Below, one piece after another: positions 1-9,810 of a DNA stretch of 64,000 nucleotides (positions within the stretch are counted from its first letter, which is position 1; every line of letters starts with the position of its first letter). Both the position numbers and the translations under genes were made by a program. The stretch is from Tritrichomonas musculus. Its lineage: Eukaryota > Parabasalia > Tritrichomonadida > Tritrichomonadidae. Below the pieces are notes generated by a model that saw nothing but the letters and a program-made list of their open reading frames with translations, had not been told where the DNA came from and did no database searches. Where the stretch lies: contig JAPFFF010000085.1 in NCBI GenBank assembly GCA_039105265.1, positions 58,263 through 122,262 of the forward strand, in the 5' to 3' direction.

Positions 1-182
1 ATTCCTCTCAATGTTGAGCATCCACTGAATACATTTTTTCCAATTGAAGTTGTAGAAGAAGGAATTGTGATTTGTGTTAATGATGAACATCCAGAGAAAA
101 CAGAGTCTCCAATATAATATACAGAAGAAGGAATTGTGATTTCTCTCAATGATAAACATCCTTCGAAAGCAGCATTTCCAAT
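1..182 (-). pseudogene. BspA-like leucine-rich repeat fragment, cut by window edge
   Basis: Read on the minus strand this stretch encodes about two and a half 23-residue units of the LRR_5/BspA type, with the hallmark blocks ITIPSS, IG..VFSGC and SSL. BspA-like proteins are a very large surface-associated family in trichomonads. The repeat frame stays open upstream to about position 290, but I see no in-frame ATG and the upstream codons are not repeat-like. This is therefore either a gene continuing past the left edge with an unclear start, or a broken copy. The plus strand of the same region also looks repetitive, but only because it is the antisense of these repeats. Confidence 0.6.
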
Positions 183-304
183 TTTTTCATGAATGATGTT
201 GAATATAAAAATTTTAAAAAGATCATTTTTTATTAAAATAATCTTATATGAATAAGTTTGAAAGTTGTGTTTCTTCAAATTAATGTTCCAAAGTACTCAA
301 GGCC

Positions 305-1657
305 TTACAAACACAAATTATAAGCAGTATAACGAGAACATGTATTAGGTCCTGTTAAACGGATCCTAAGGAATCTAAAATACTCGTTATCCGAAAGTTT
401 TTCTTTAATATCAAATGTGTGAAAAACGCTTTTATCATCAAGACAGGTCTCATTATTTTGAGTATCCAAAATTTTCCAGTCATTCTGGCCAGTGTTTGAT
501 CCTTCAATCACCCAATTTTTCAGCTGAAAATCACCTTTACTAGTTGATCTCGATCTGATTGAATAGTTTGTTGGCTTAACTTTTTTATCCTTGAAGTCAT
601 ACACAAGAAAAGAGTTAATTGTGTTATCCGTAATAACATTACTTTCTGTGTCAAAATCGACCGCATTTTTACCTGGATCGCTACTTCTTTCTGGGCAAGA
701 CAAGACAGACACGACACCTTTATCGGAGACATTTCCGCCGCATTCTTTTGTCAGATGATGAATGATTCCGTGGAAGCTTTCTGATTTGTTTCCATTGAAC
801 AAAAACATTTTTCCTTTTGGCTTTGAATAACGATCATCATTTGAATGCTTATCTAAAAAGCGGTTACAGAGGGTGCCCCAAAGAGGATTTGTCATCTGTG
901 TCGGATCAAAACGAGTAACAAATTCTCTGAATTTTTCATCACTCAAACCGACAAATTCAATTAGTTCATAGAAATCATAAATGGTCAGTTCATTTTTATC
1001 ACTTTTTTGGCTTTCTTCATTAGTTCCTTCGAATATCTCATCAATAAATTCAAATAGTGAATCTTCACTTTCAATTTTGAGATGTTTGTTTGATATGATT
1101 TTGTGAAGTAACGGTTTTGAAAGTGATTTCAATTTATTTTTGTCAATTTGGTAGAAATTTGACGAAATAACGTCAATTAAAGCAGTAAAATCGATGTCTT
1201 GTCCGATATACTTGATTGCTGATTGATATTGGAAAAGTTCTAATTTGGAGATATATTCATCAAAATTATTATTATTGATTTCATGAGGGCAAAGATCTTG
1301 AATGGAATTAAAAAGTTCATTATTGCAAAGAAGAATCGCTATTTGTTGCATTTTAACTGCTTGTTCTGAATTTATTGAAATAGGAAAGCCTTTTGAAATC
1401 TGTTGTAGTAAAGTTTTCATTTCTTCAGTAAATAATTCTTCAAATGAAGGAAGATTTTTACTTAATGGATTATCATAGTGAATTGAATCAATTGTTGGAT
1501 CAGAATGATGAAGTCTTGAAACAAGTGGTGAAATAAATTCTGCAAATACACTGTTCATGTGAATTTCACATTTATTAAAAACGAATGTAAATTCATTTTG
1601 CGCTTCAACAATATTTTTCAGGCCTGCTGATGAAAGAATAATCGATTTTTCGCTCAT
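305..1657 (-). CDS. BTB-like domain plus C-terminal F5/8 type C (discoidin) domain protein
   Basis: The 450-residue protein starts MSEKSIILSSAG. Residues about 20-110 (FTFVFNKCEIHMNSVFAEFI) look like the BTB/POZ-type head of a large trichomonad family, followed by a helical BACK-like middle. From about 285 to the end there is a discoidin fold, with SFHGIIHHLT, SFLVYDFKDKKV, NWVIEGSN and FRFLRIRLTGPN. These domains normally mediate protein-protein contacts and ligand binding. The stop codon falls inside the last beta strand. The frame continues for nine more codons after it (ending EYFGTLI, then TGA, to position 275), which matches the usual family ending, so the gene appears to have gained a premature TAA. 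It is divergent from the next gene, with 78 bp between start codons. Confidence 0.7.
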   Translation of the reverse strand: MSEKSIILSSAGLKNIVEAQNEFTFVFNKCEIHMNSVFAEFISPLVSRLHHSDPTIDSIHYDNPLSKNLPSFEELFTEEMKTLLQQISKGFPISINSEQAVKMQQIAILLCNNELFNSIQDLCPHEINNNNFDEYISKLELFQYQSAIKYIGQDIDFTALIDVISSNFYQIDKNKLKSLSKPLLHKIISNKHLKIESEDSLFEFIDEIFEGTNEESQKSDKNELTIYDFYELIEFVGLSDEKFREFVTRFDPTQMTNPLWGTLCNRFLDKHSNDDRYSKPKGKMFLFNGNKSESFHGIIHHLTKECGGNVSDKGVVSVLSCPERSSDPGKNAVDFDTESNVITDNTINSFLVYDFKDKKVKPTNYSIRSRSTSKGDFQLKNWVIEGSNTGQNDWKILDTQNNETCLDDKSVFHTFDIKEKLSDNEYFRFLRIRLTGPNTCSRYTAYNLCL

Positions 1658-1735
1658 TTGAACTTATATTTGGCCATTTATCCTCACAAATTTAAAAATA
1701 TAGATTGAAAATGCATTTCTTAATACCACTTTTCA

Positions 1736-3448
1736 ATGCTTGGGCAAGGTTCTTTTGGTACAGTATTTGTTGCCAATAATATCAATGAAAAAAAGCAATA
1801 TGCAGCCAAAATTATTAATATAAATGAAAAATTTGATTGGAATGATCAAATGATACTTCTTCGAGAATCTATAATTCTTTACAAACTTGATCATCCATCA
1901 ATTATTAAATTTAAAGGAATTAATTTCAGGTCATTTACTGATTCATCAATTTTCCAGCCAACCATTATCACTGAATTCATGCCACATGGCTCATTAAAAG
2001 ATAATTTGAACAAAGAAAAACGATCAATGTCAGATTTAGAATGGAATGCTACCAAGAAATATATAATGCTAATTGGAGTGTCAGATGCAATGCGTTATTT
2101 ACACTCACACGGCATTATACATAGAGATTTAAAGCCAGAAAACATTCTTGTTGATAGTGATTATTATCCACGTGTTTGTGATTTTGGCTTATCAAGATGT
2201 TTTTCTGGGCCATTGTCGAAATCGATGAAATTGACCATGACAGGTCAAATTGGAACACCATTGTATATGGCACCAGAACTACTTCGAGGAGAAGAACATT
2301 ATGGAACATCAGTTGATGTTTATGCTTTTTCAATCATTGCTTACGAGATCGTGAGTGGCAAGCAGTCTTATTTCGAGCTAGATGAAACAATTTCACCTTT
2401 TGTTCTTGGTAATAAAATCATGGAAGGATATCGTCCCAAGTATGCAAAAGGAATCACAAAAAAAATGTGGAATCTCCTTTGTAGATGCTGGGATAATCGA
2501 CCAGAAAAGAGACCGACATTTGATGGAATTTTCAATGAATTGTCAACTGACATATCGTCATATTTCTCTGAAAATATTGACGAGGATGAACTTTTTGAAT
2601 ACCTTGAAAAATTGTCAGATAGAAAAGAACAAAGTGACATGCACACAAAAGAAGATGATGAAGCAACTGACTCTTTAAAAGAGCTCCAAAATGAAATAAA
2701 AAAATTAAAATTAAAAATTTCTGAATATGAAGACGAACACAAAAAACTTTTCATGTCAAATCCCAGTCTTTCACTTGGTCTCATTTTAATTCTAGGACCA
2801 AAGAAGTCCAATAATTATAATAGAGCTGTTTTTCAATTAAATCAATCATCAGAGAAAGGAAACCGTTATGCATCATTCATTCTTGGTCTTCTTTATGAAA
2901 GCGAAATTGTTGAGAAAGACATGAAGAAATCATTCATGTATTATAAAAAATCATCAAAACAAGGAAATCCAAAAGGATTCAATAGAATTGGTCTTTGTTT
3001 TAATGATGGACTCGGCGTTAAACAGGATTATTCAAAAGCTCTTGAATTTTATCAAAAAGCAGCCGAACTTGGAGATGCATCTGCAATGACAAACATCGGA
3101 TACCTTTATTATGATGGTCAAGGTGTCAAGCAAGATTATTCAAAGGCTTTTGATTATTATAAAAAAGCAGCAAAACTTGGAAATATGAATGCATTGAATT
3201 GTCTAGGAATTCTTTTTAAAAATGGTCAAGGAGTCACTCATAATTATTCAAAGGCATTGAAATGTTATCAAAAAGCTGCTGAGTCAGGAGAACCTCATGC
3301 TTTGGTCAACCTTGGAATGATGTACGAAAATGGCCAAGGCGTTGAACAAGATTTGCCAAGAGCAATTCAAATTTATAAAAAGGTATCGGAGTTAGGACAT
3401 CCTGATGCTGCTAAAAATCTGAAAGACCTTCAAAAGAAATTAAAATAA
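1736..3448 (+). CDS. TKL-like protein kinase with C-terminal Sel1 repeats
   Basis: The 570-residue protein has a kinase domain at about 1-275 and a short coiled coil at about 310-345. About six Sel1-like repeats (G.GV.QDY.KA..YY.KAA) follow from about 360 to 565. Catalytic features are visible: glycine loop LGQGSFGTVF, lysine 25 in AAKII, HRDLKPEN at 129 and DFG at 149, then GTPLYMAPE. It should be an active Ser/Thr kinase; the Sel1 array probably binds partner proteins. The only usable ATG lies at the very start of the glycine loop and a stop lies five codons upstream, so the usual first beta strand is short or missing. The stop codon overlaps a TAAA signal. The kinase-Sel1 combination is common in trichomonads. 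Confidence 0.85.
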   Translation: MLGQGSFGTVFVANNINEKKQYAAKIININEKFDWNDQMILLRESIILYKLDHPSIIKFKGINFRSFTDSSIFQPTIITEFMPHGSLKDNLNKEKRSMSDLEWNATKKYIMLIGVSDAMRYLHSHGIIHRDLKPENILVDSDYYPRVCDFGLSRCFSGPLSKSMKLTMTGQIGTPLYMAPELLRGEEHYGTSVDVYAFSIIAYEIVSGKQSYFELDETISPFVLGNKIMEGYRPKYAKGITKKMWNLLCRCWDNRPEKRPTFDGIFNELSTDISSYFSENIDEDELFEYLEKLSDRKEQSDMHTKEDDEATDSLKELQNEIKKLKLKISEYEDEHKKLFMSNPSLSLGLILILGPKKSNNYNRAVFQLNQSSEKGNRYASFILGLLYESEIVEKDMKKSFMYYKKSSKQGNPKGFNRIGLCFNDGLGVKQDYSKALEFYQKAAELGDASAMTNIGYLYYDGQGVKQDYSKAFDYYKKAAKLGNMNALNCLGILFKNGQGVTHNYSKALKCYQKAAESGEPHALVNLGMMYENGQGVEQDLPRAIQIYKKVSELGHPDAAKNLKDLQKKLK

Positions 3449-4097
3449 AAGATTTTTTATATTTATTATGAATTTTTATATTGAATCATAGCTTAAACAT
3501 TTTTTTTTAACTCAAAATCATATAGGCTTGTTAAGTCTTGATTTTCGATATCAATAATTAATAATTTACAATCGATAGCATTTAAATATCGATTATCTGA
3601 GTTAAAAGAAGTGCCAAACAAGATAATTGATATCAGAATAACATGCCTAAAGTCACTTTGTTAAAAGAAGATCTTTCCAAAAACTTCTTAAATTTGAAAG
3701 ATCTTCAAATTAATATTAAGAAAAGAAAACTTATCAAATAGATATCTAAAAAAAAGAAAAATAAAAAAACTTTTTGAAAAAACATTATTTGAATAAAAAA
3801 TGATCGTTTTTTTTTTTTTTTTTTGTATTAATTCACCAAAACAAACAATTCTTTCCAACAGATCTTGCAGGATTATGGTGTATGATGTGCAATATTTTAT
3901 AATGGACCGTGACAAAATTTTCAAAAAATTGATTATCGATCATTAATTAAAAAAAAAAAAAAGAATTGTTTTTTAGTTTCGCGGATGTTTTACAAACCGC
4001 AATATTTAATAAAAATACCAAAATTGAAATATTTTTTCCATATACCAAAAAGGCCAAACTGACCAATAGATATATGGATTGATTTTGATTAAAAAAC
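3449..4097. other. AT-rich intergenic region, no gene seen
   Basis: This 650-bp stretch between convergent genes has a run of 16-18 T residues near 3808-3824 and a run of A near 3950-3961. I see no credible coding sequence, RNA gene or repeat pair in it. Confidence 0.5.
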
Positions 4098-4739
4098 TTA
4101 CAGGTTCATTTCATAAATTTGCAATATTTCAGAATTGGTTTCATCATTGTTTTCAAAAAAGGGTCTAGATTCTTCAAAATCAAAAAAGTTCCATGATTCA
4201 TTATTACAATCATCAAAATCTTGAATAAAAAGGGCATTATCAGTCTTTTGTTGTGAAATTTTGGCAACCAACTTTTTTAAATTTTCAATTAAACTCTTTT
4301 TGCTTTGCCTTTCGATGTCTTGTAGGCTTTCTAAATACTTATTTTCAACAAAGTTGATCAAATCTTCAGGATATTCACATGCAATTCTATTTAAAACAAT
4401 GTTTGCCTCCTCAGAATTTGATTTTTTTAACTGTCTATCTTTAAGAAAAAGAATCTCTTTATTATTATAGTTGGAATTTAGATATTTTGTTATCTCATCA
4501 ATTAATTCTTTTATATTCTTTGATTTGAGTTTGCTTTTATGAAGTAAATTATAAAAATTCTCATATTCATGAATTCCATTTTGTTTTAAGACATCAAGGT
4601 TTGGTTTCATGTCTTTATACATATAATATCGATCTTTATTAAAATATTCTGAACCAATTGGAAAACTATAGGGTTCACCAGCATTTCCTCTATATGAATT
4701 GTATCTCTTCTTCTCTTTAAGATGTTTCCTGCTAAGCAT
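4098..4739 (-). CDS. Hypothetical 213-aa protein
   Basis: I do not recognise this protein. The N-terminus is basic (MLSRKHLKEKKRY), the middle is predicted to be mostly helical and lysine-rich, and the last 40 residues are acidic and rich in Phe and Asn. There is no signal peptide or membrane segment. The start is supported by an initiator-like TCATT eight bases before the ATG on the coding strand. It stands alone between AT-rich spacers. Function unknown; it could be a lineage-specific protein. Confidence 0.55.
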   Translation of the reverse strand: MLSRKHLKEKKRYNSYRGNAGEPYSFPIGSEYFNKDRYYMYKDMKPNLDVLKQNGIHEYENFYNLLHKSKLKSKNIKELIDEITKYLNSNYNNKEILFLKDRQLKKSNSEEANIVLNRIACEYPEDLINFVENKYLESLQDIERQSKKSLIENLKKLVAKISQQKTDNALFIQDFDDCNNESWNFFDFEESRPFFENNDETNSEILQIYEMNL

Positions 4740-4746
4740 ATAAAAA

Positions 4747-4751
4747 AATGA
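4747..4751 (-). promoter_or_regulatory. Initiator-like TCATT upstream of the 213-aa gene
   Basis: On the minus strand the pentamer TCATT matches the trichomonad initiator consensus TCAYW and sits 7 bases before the start codon, within the usual distance. This is a motif match only. Confidence 0.35.
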
Positions 4752-5370
4752 TTTTAAAATTTTTAAAGCTTGACTGCTTTAAATTTTAATTGAAATTCTT
4801 GTCTTGTTTTTTTTTTTTGAATGAAAAGCGATATGGATAAAGAAATTAGAAGGTTTTGTTATCAAAATGATTGAATTTTTTTTGGAAAATTTTTTTTCAA
4901 TAGCAAGGGAAAGTATTCCAAAAAAAAATTGATCAATTTTAAATATTTTGATATTATATTGAAATATATTAGTTTATAAACATTTTGAGCATATTATATT
5001 TAATAATAAAGCCTAGTATATTTAGAAATTTGCCGAAATAAAATGAAAAATTGAGAAGTTTTTTTTATCATTCAATTTTTGTTTCCACAAAATTTAGTGT
5101 AAAACAGATGTACAACAACTCAAATATGTAGATATAATTCAATATCTAGAAATATTATTCTATTTTCAATTTTATATTATTTATTGATATTTTGAATAAT
5201 TACTATTCCAGTATAAATACCTCATATTATATATCCATTTTAATTAATACTTGCTTGATTGTTTATATGCGAATGCTCATAGTAAGACCGATTTTAGACT
5301 AATAAAAAACAATTCCGTTTATATGCTTTTTTTTGCAAAAGGGCAAAAAAGTTCAAGTCTTTTTTTTCTA

Positions 5371-5404
5371 TGGTACGATACAAAGTCAATATTCACCTTA
5401 ACCG
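5371..5404 (+). repeat. 34-bp dispersed repeat, copy A
   Basis: This 34-base block (core GGTACGATACAA, then GTCAATATTCACCTTAACCG) recurs inverted at 27142-27175 with one mismatch. A shorter relative with the same GTACGATACAAGGTCAA core lies at 5535-5561. The second half contains a near-palindrome of the form AAGGTNAA-TTGACCTT. Confidence 0.7.
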
Positions 5405-5543
5405 CCACAGCAATTACAATTACGGGCGATTATGATTTCTCATATATTTTTATCGATAAATTTGAGAACATCCTTCTTAATTTTTATTCAAATTTGATAT
5501 AAATTCCCAAATTTCCTTTGAAAATTATTCTGAAGTACGATAC

Positions 5544-5561
5544 AAGGTCAATTTTGACCTT
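5544..5561. repeat. GGTCAA/TTGACC palindrome in the 5' flank of the fusion gene
   Basis: AAGGTCAATTTTGACCTT has 8-bp arms around TT, about 45 bases before the next start codon. Related forms occur at 5384-5399, 17764-17782 and 27148-27165. It could be a dimeric transcription-factor site or part of a dispersed repeat. Confidence 0.45.
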
Positions 5562-5580
5562 AAATGTTCCGGATTAAAAT

Positions 5581-5585
5581 TCACT
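5581..5585 (+). promoter_or_regulatory. Initiator-like TCACT before the fusion gene
   Basis: TCACT matches the trichomonad initiator consensus TCAYW and lies 22 bases before the ATG at 5607. Motif match only. Confidence 0.3.
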
Positions 5586-5606
5586 ATTATACTTTATAAC
5601 TTGTTA

Positions 5607-8600
5607 ATGCGTCCACAAAATTTTATCAATTTTTATAAAGAAATTCTTGTTACACCACAACATATGACTAATGATGATTTTGAACGTTTTACAATTCATG
5701 AATCAAACCAAAAATCTACTTTTTTTTATATTACTGCCAAAGATAAACAATTAGCAAGATTATTACTCAATTTCAGCTATTTACAATCAAAATTGGAGCA
5801 AGAGCAGGCGCATATTAGAGCATTTCAGTCATTTGGCGGTGAGAGAATGATCAACGTATTTTACACAAATAATTCAATGATAACAAATCAGTACATTCAA
5901 TGGCTCAATGAAAATTCTTCAAAAGATTTTATTGAACGAATGAAGTTTTCATCATTAATTCCATTTCTTTTTCTTGGTGTCAATTCAAGCGACACTCTTT
6001 TTTGCCAAGGAACGGTTAATCCCTCAGTCATAAAAATCATTTCGAAATATCTTTCAAATGGTTACATTTTTGTCAATGAACCAGACATAAAAAAAGGAAA
6101 AGAAAACTATAATTTTGGCTCAAATAATTTATGCGTATTAAATTACAAGGAGCCGTCTGGAGTTCCTCCAATCCAACTATTTGATAAAGTCATCTGCATT
6201 GCTCCTTCAACAGAAGATGGATTTCTTTATGATTATCCGTCAGAATGGTCAGTTGGCGATGCCAATAAAAAACACTACATACAAAAAGAATACTTGAGAA
6301 GTTCACTCAAAAAGTTGAAACCAAGTGGTATTTGCGTTTATTCAACATATTCAATTAACCCAGTTGAAAATGAAGCTGTCGTGAATGAAGTTCTCAATGA
6401 ATTGAATGGGTGTTTTTTTCTCGTTGATCGCCGTAATATGTTTGATGAAATTGGCAGGCTTCATGGACTTGCAGAATGGAAAATCGAAGGATTTCATTAT
6501 AAAACAAAAAACACAAACAACATTAATTATTGTATGAGGTTTTATTCTCATTTAATTCATTCTGACTCAACTTTTGTGGCTATAATTATGAGACATGAAG
6601 AAGAAGAAAGCGATATCAATGCTCATATTCAAGTAGCAAGTGATGAATTTGTTGAAAAAAATTTTTTCAAAAAAGTTCCACAAAATATAATTAAAAACAT
6701 AATTGAAAAATTTGGTTTTTATCGTAGTGAATTCACAAAAATATCGTTCTTCCATTCAGATATGTTTAAAAAAACAATATTTTATGTTTCAAAACATTTG
6801 GCGAAAGTTATTGAAAAAGAAAATAAACATTTAAAAATTTGCCAACTTGGATCATCAGCATTCTTTTTCAATAAAGAAGATTCTGAAACAGTCCCAGTTC
6901 CATATTATGACTGCCTTCCTAGCATAGCAAAATATCCATCTAAACGGTTAATTTGTATTGATTTTGATAACTTTGAAAAATTGGTTGAATCGCTATCAAT
7001 CTCAATTGAAGAATTACCTGATCAAATCCAAAACAATTTGAAATTGATGGAAGAGGGAGGAATATTCATTAAAATTGATAAATGTGGTTTTAAGTTTGGT
7101 GCCTATTTGCACGACAGTTTTGTCAAACTGGAAATGACTTCTGAAAAAGCTAGAAAGATGTTTGAAAAAGTCAAAGATATAAAACTGTTTCAAGAGATTG
7201 GAATCGGTAATTCAAATTTTGGTGAAATACGAAAAAATAATTATTTTTATGTTGATAAAACAGAGTTCATAAGAGAATGGTGGAAACAAGGTCCATTGAC
7301 CACATTGATAACAAGACCACGACGTTTTGGAAAATCATTAACATTGAGCATGGTCAAATACTTCTTTTCAACTGAATATGCAAATGAAAAAGATGACATT
7401 TTTAAGGGAACAAAAATATGGTATGATGAAAAAATGATGAAAATTCAAGGAACATTCCCAGTAATATCAATGAGCTTTGGAAAATGTAAATTCCAAGATG
7501 TAAATAGTATTGTGAATTCAATTAAACATGAAATTGTCGATGCAACCAGATCTTTCAGACAGGTTCTTTTACAAGATGCCGATAAACTTGATGATAATGA
7601 AATCAGTTTCATTAAGTCCATTAATTATGAAATGAACGATGAGGTTGCATTTAATGCTATTAATAAGATTTGCATGTTCATTAATAAAGTTTATAATAAA
7701 GACGTGATTATTCTTTTAGATGAATATGACTCACCAATTCTAAATTTCTTGGAAAATAGAGATGATATTGGATTGACAAAAGTAAATGCATTTTTAATGA
7801 ATTTTTTCTGCTCAACATTCAAAGAAAATGAATTTCTTCAACGTGCTTTAATTGTAGGAATCACTCAAATAAGCAATGAATCAATTTTTTCTGGCTTTAA
7901 TAATATGCAAGTTATAAAAACATCATCTTACCAATATTCAACAACTTTTGGATTCACATTACTTGAAGTACAAGAGTCTCTTAAAAAATACGGTCTTGGT
8001 TTTTGGAAAGAATTGATTATAACATGGTATGATGGTTATTGTTTTGGATCAACAACACAAATTTTCAATCCATGGTCAATCACAAAGTTTTTATATGAAT
8101 TAAGAGAACCGGAGTGTTATTGGCTAAAAACAAGTGATAATTCTCTAGTTGAAGATTTTGTTAAACAGTGTTCGTCATCATTAAGTTCATTACTTATTGA
8201 TTTACTCCAAAATCATGAAGTTTATATTTCAATCCAAGAAGTTATTTCATTGAATGAAATCTATGCTAGAAAACCAGAAGCAATCATCAGTCTTCTTATT
8301 GCATCTGGATATATCTCAATCACTGGGAAAGTCATGAGAGATAACATATCTTTTTCAATGTTAAAAATTCCAAATTTTGAAATAGAACAATTATTCAATA
8401 GAACTATTACAACTTGGTTTGAAAAATCTTATTCATATTCTGATTTTATTAATGATTTTATCCAATGTGATCTTAAATCTCTTAACATAAATTTAAACCA
8501 AATTCTTTTGGATTGCATTGGAACTTTCGATTCAGTTGAATGTTTTTTCCATGGTCTTTGTTTAAATATGGTAATTGAACTTAGAGATCGTTTTGATATT

Positions 8601-8906
8601 TTATCGAACTCTCAAAGACAAGACATCATTTTTATCCCAAAAGACATTACGAAGGATAATAAAGCATATATTATTGAATTCAAATACAGAAATAAGCTAC
8701 AAAACTGCAAAAAAGAAACCAAAACTGTCCTTTTAGAGTTAGTTCAAGAAGCATTGCAACAAAGTGATGACAAATGCTATTATCAGGATCTAATCAAAAG
8801 AGGGATTGAACAAAAAAACACCGTTAGATATGCAATGGTATTTTATGATCTCGAATGCTTGGCAGCAATCCAAGGAGTAAATAATGGTATTATACATTAC
8901 GACTGA
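5607..8906 (+). CDS. NSUN2/Trm4-like pseudo-methyltransferase fused to AAA-ATPase-like and PDDEXK nuclease-like domains
   Basis: The ATG at 5607 gives 1,099 residues. Residues about 1-510 follow the NSUN2/Trm4 tRNA m5C methyltransferase layout: an N-terminal FYITAKDKQLARLLL block, FDKVICIAPSTEDG near 198, CVYSTYSINPVENEAVV near 243, MRFYSHL..STFVAIIMR near 315 and a C-terminal PUA-like part. The two cysteines that carry out catalysis in this family (in PCSGDG and in TCS) are replaced, and the SAM-binding DMCAAPGSKT loop is not recognisable, so this half looks enzymatically dead. From about 528 an AAA-ATPase-like domain follows (YVDKTEFI, RPRRFGKS near 570, ILLDEYDSPI near 703, WYDGYCFG near 808). 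The end is a PDDEXK_9-type nuclease core (RQDIIFIPKD, YIIEFK near 1005-1027). The second half resembles bacterial-type genes and may have arrived by transfer. Role inferred only: RNA binding coupled to an NTPase/nuclease. Confidence 0.75.
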   Translation: MRPQNFINFYKEILVTPQHMTNDDFERFTIHESNQKSTFFYITAKDKQLARLLLNFSYLQSKLEQEQAHIRAFQSFGGERMINVFYTNNSMITNQYIQWLNENSSKDFIERMKFSSLIPFLFLGVNSSDTLFCQGTVNPSVIKIISKYLSNGYIFVNEPDIKKGKENYNFGSNNLCVLNYKEPSGVPPIQLFDKVICIAPSTEDGFLYDYPSEWSVGDANKKHYIQKEYLRSSLKKLKPSGICVYSTYSINPVENEAVVNEVLNELNGCFFLVDRRNMFDEIGRLHGLAEWKIEGFHYKTKNTNNINYCMRFYSHLIHSDSTFVAIIMRHEEEESDINAHIQVASDEFVEKNFFKKVPQNIIKNIIEKFGFYRSEFTKISFFHSDMFKKTIFYVSKHLAKVIEKENKHLKICQLGSSAFFFNKEDSETVPVPYYDCLPSIAKYPSKRLICIDFDNFEKLVESLSISIEELPDQIQNNLKLMEEGGIFIKIDKCGFKFGAYLHDSFVKLEMTSEKARKMFEKVKDIKLFQEIGIGNSNFGEIRKNNYFYVDKTEFIREWWKQGPLTTLITRPRRFGKSLTLSMVKYFFSTEYANEKDDIFKGTKIWYDEKMMKIQGTFPVISMSFGKCKFQDVNSIVNSIKHEIVDATRSFRQVLLQDADKLDDNEISFIKSINYEMNDEVAFNAINKICMFINKVYNKDVIILLDEYDSPILNFLENRDDIGLTKVNAFLMNFFCSTFKENEFLQRALIVGITQISNESIFSGFNNMQVIKTSSYQYSTTFGFTLLEVQESLKKYGLGFWKELIITWYDGYCFGSTTQIFNPWSITKFLYELREPECYWLKTSDNSLVEDFVKQCSSSLSSLLIDLLQNHEVYISIQEVISLNEIYARKPEAIISLLIASGYISITGKVMRDNISFSMLKIPNFEIEQLFNRTITTWFEKSYSYSDFINDFIQCDLKSLNINLNQILLDCIGTFDSVECFFHGLCLNMVIELRDRFDILSNSQRQDIIFIPKDITKDNKAYIIEFKYRNKLQNCKKETKTVLLELVQEALQQSDDKCYYQDLIKRGIEQKNTVRYAMVFYDLECLAAIQGVNNGIIHYD

Positions 8907-9810
8907 TTAAAATAAAAACAATCATGCTGAAGTTTTTATTAATATTAATAATTGCATTATCTTTTTTTATTGAGAATGAAAATAGAAAACTAATATAATC
9001 AATTCAATAATAACCGTAATCATTTCATCTTCATTTAATTGTATTAGGTTTAATAAGTTCTTTGAAAATGTGGATATCTTGAAATTTCAAAGTAGTAGAT
9101 GCATTGATATGATCTGTTCCAAATATATTTTTCTTTCTGAATAGAAATAATTTCTTTTTTTGTTTGATTATTCATTTGGATCATGAATGTTGGATGAACT
9201 GTTTTCATTTCATTCGCTTCAAAAGTTTGAGCTTGTTTTTGTCTGTTCCCAATATTATTCTCATTCTAAATCTTTTATTTTACAAATTACAGAACTTATC
9301 TGAAAATTTCAATTTTTTAAAAATGAACTGAATTGATTATTTTAAAATAAATGAAACGACTCCATTTAGTAGGATTTTCATCTTTAAGCTATTTTGCAGA
9401 AAATAGCGCCTTACGACTCAGTTCTTGTAAATTGCTATTGTTGTATCGTAATGCAATTTACGAGGGTTGAATCAAAATGATTAAACAAATAAATCATGTT
9501 CACGAGACATCAAAAACTTCATCTTGCAAATCGTAATTTCAAACAATGCTCAGTGACATGATAACGCCTCACAAAATCGTCTCCACAAATGAATAATGCC
9601 AAATAACAATGTCTAATAAAATGATCAATTATGAGATCGCAGCTCTCAATCACAAAAGAAAATCAAAAAAAAAAAAAAAAAAAAAAAAAAAATTATTAAT
9701 TTAAGGTTCTAGCACACCTTCATTATTGAAAAATCGCAGGATTCATTTACTCTCCTGATAAACTTTTATAATATCATGTTTATTAATAAATAATAGCTTA
9801 TATATAATAA
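8907..9810. other. Intergenic region with one hairpin and a poly-A tract
   Basis: This 900-bp region lies between convergent genes. It holds a 12-bp stem (arms at 9424-9435 and 9453-9464, one G-T pair, 17-base loop) and about 28 A residues at 9665-9692. No gene is supported. Confidence 0.45.

Noticed and set aside
1-180. Plus-strand repetitive peptide (EEGIV..VNDEHPEK)
   Set aside because: It is the antisense translation of BspA-like LRR sequence on the minus strand.
2368-2811. 147-codon minus-strand frame
   Set aside because: It lies antisense within the kinase-Sel1 gene and shows no domain features.
5251-5502. 83-codon open frame on the plus strand
   Set aside because: It starts with TTG, runs through the 34-bp dispersed repeat and has no domain-like features.
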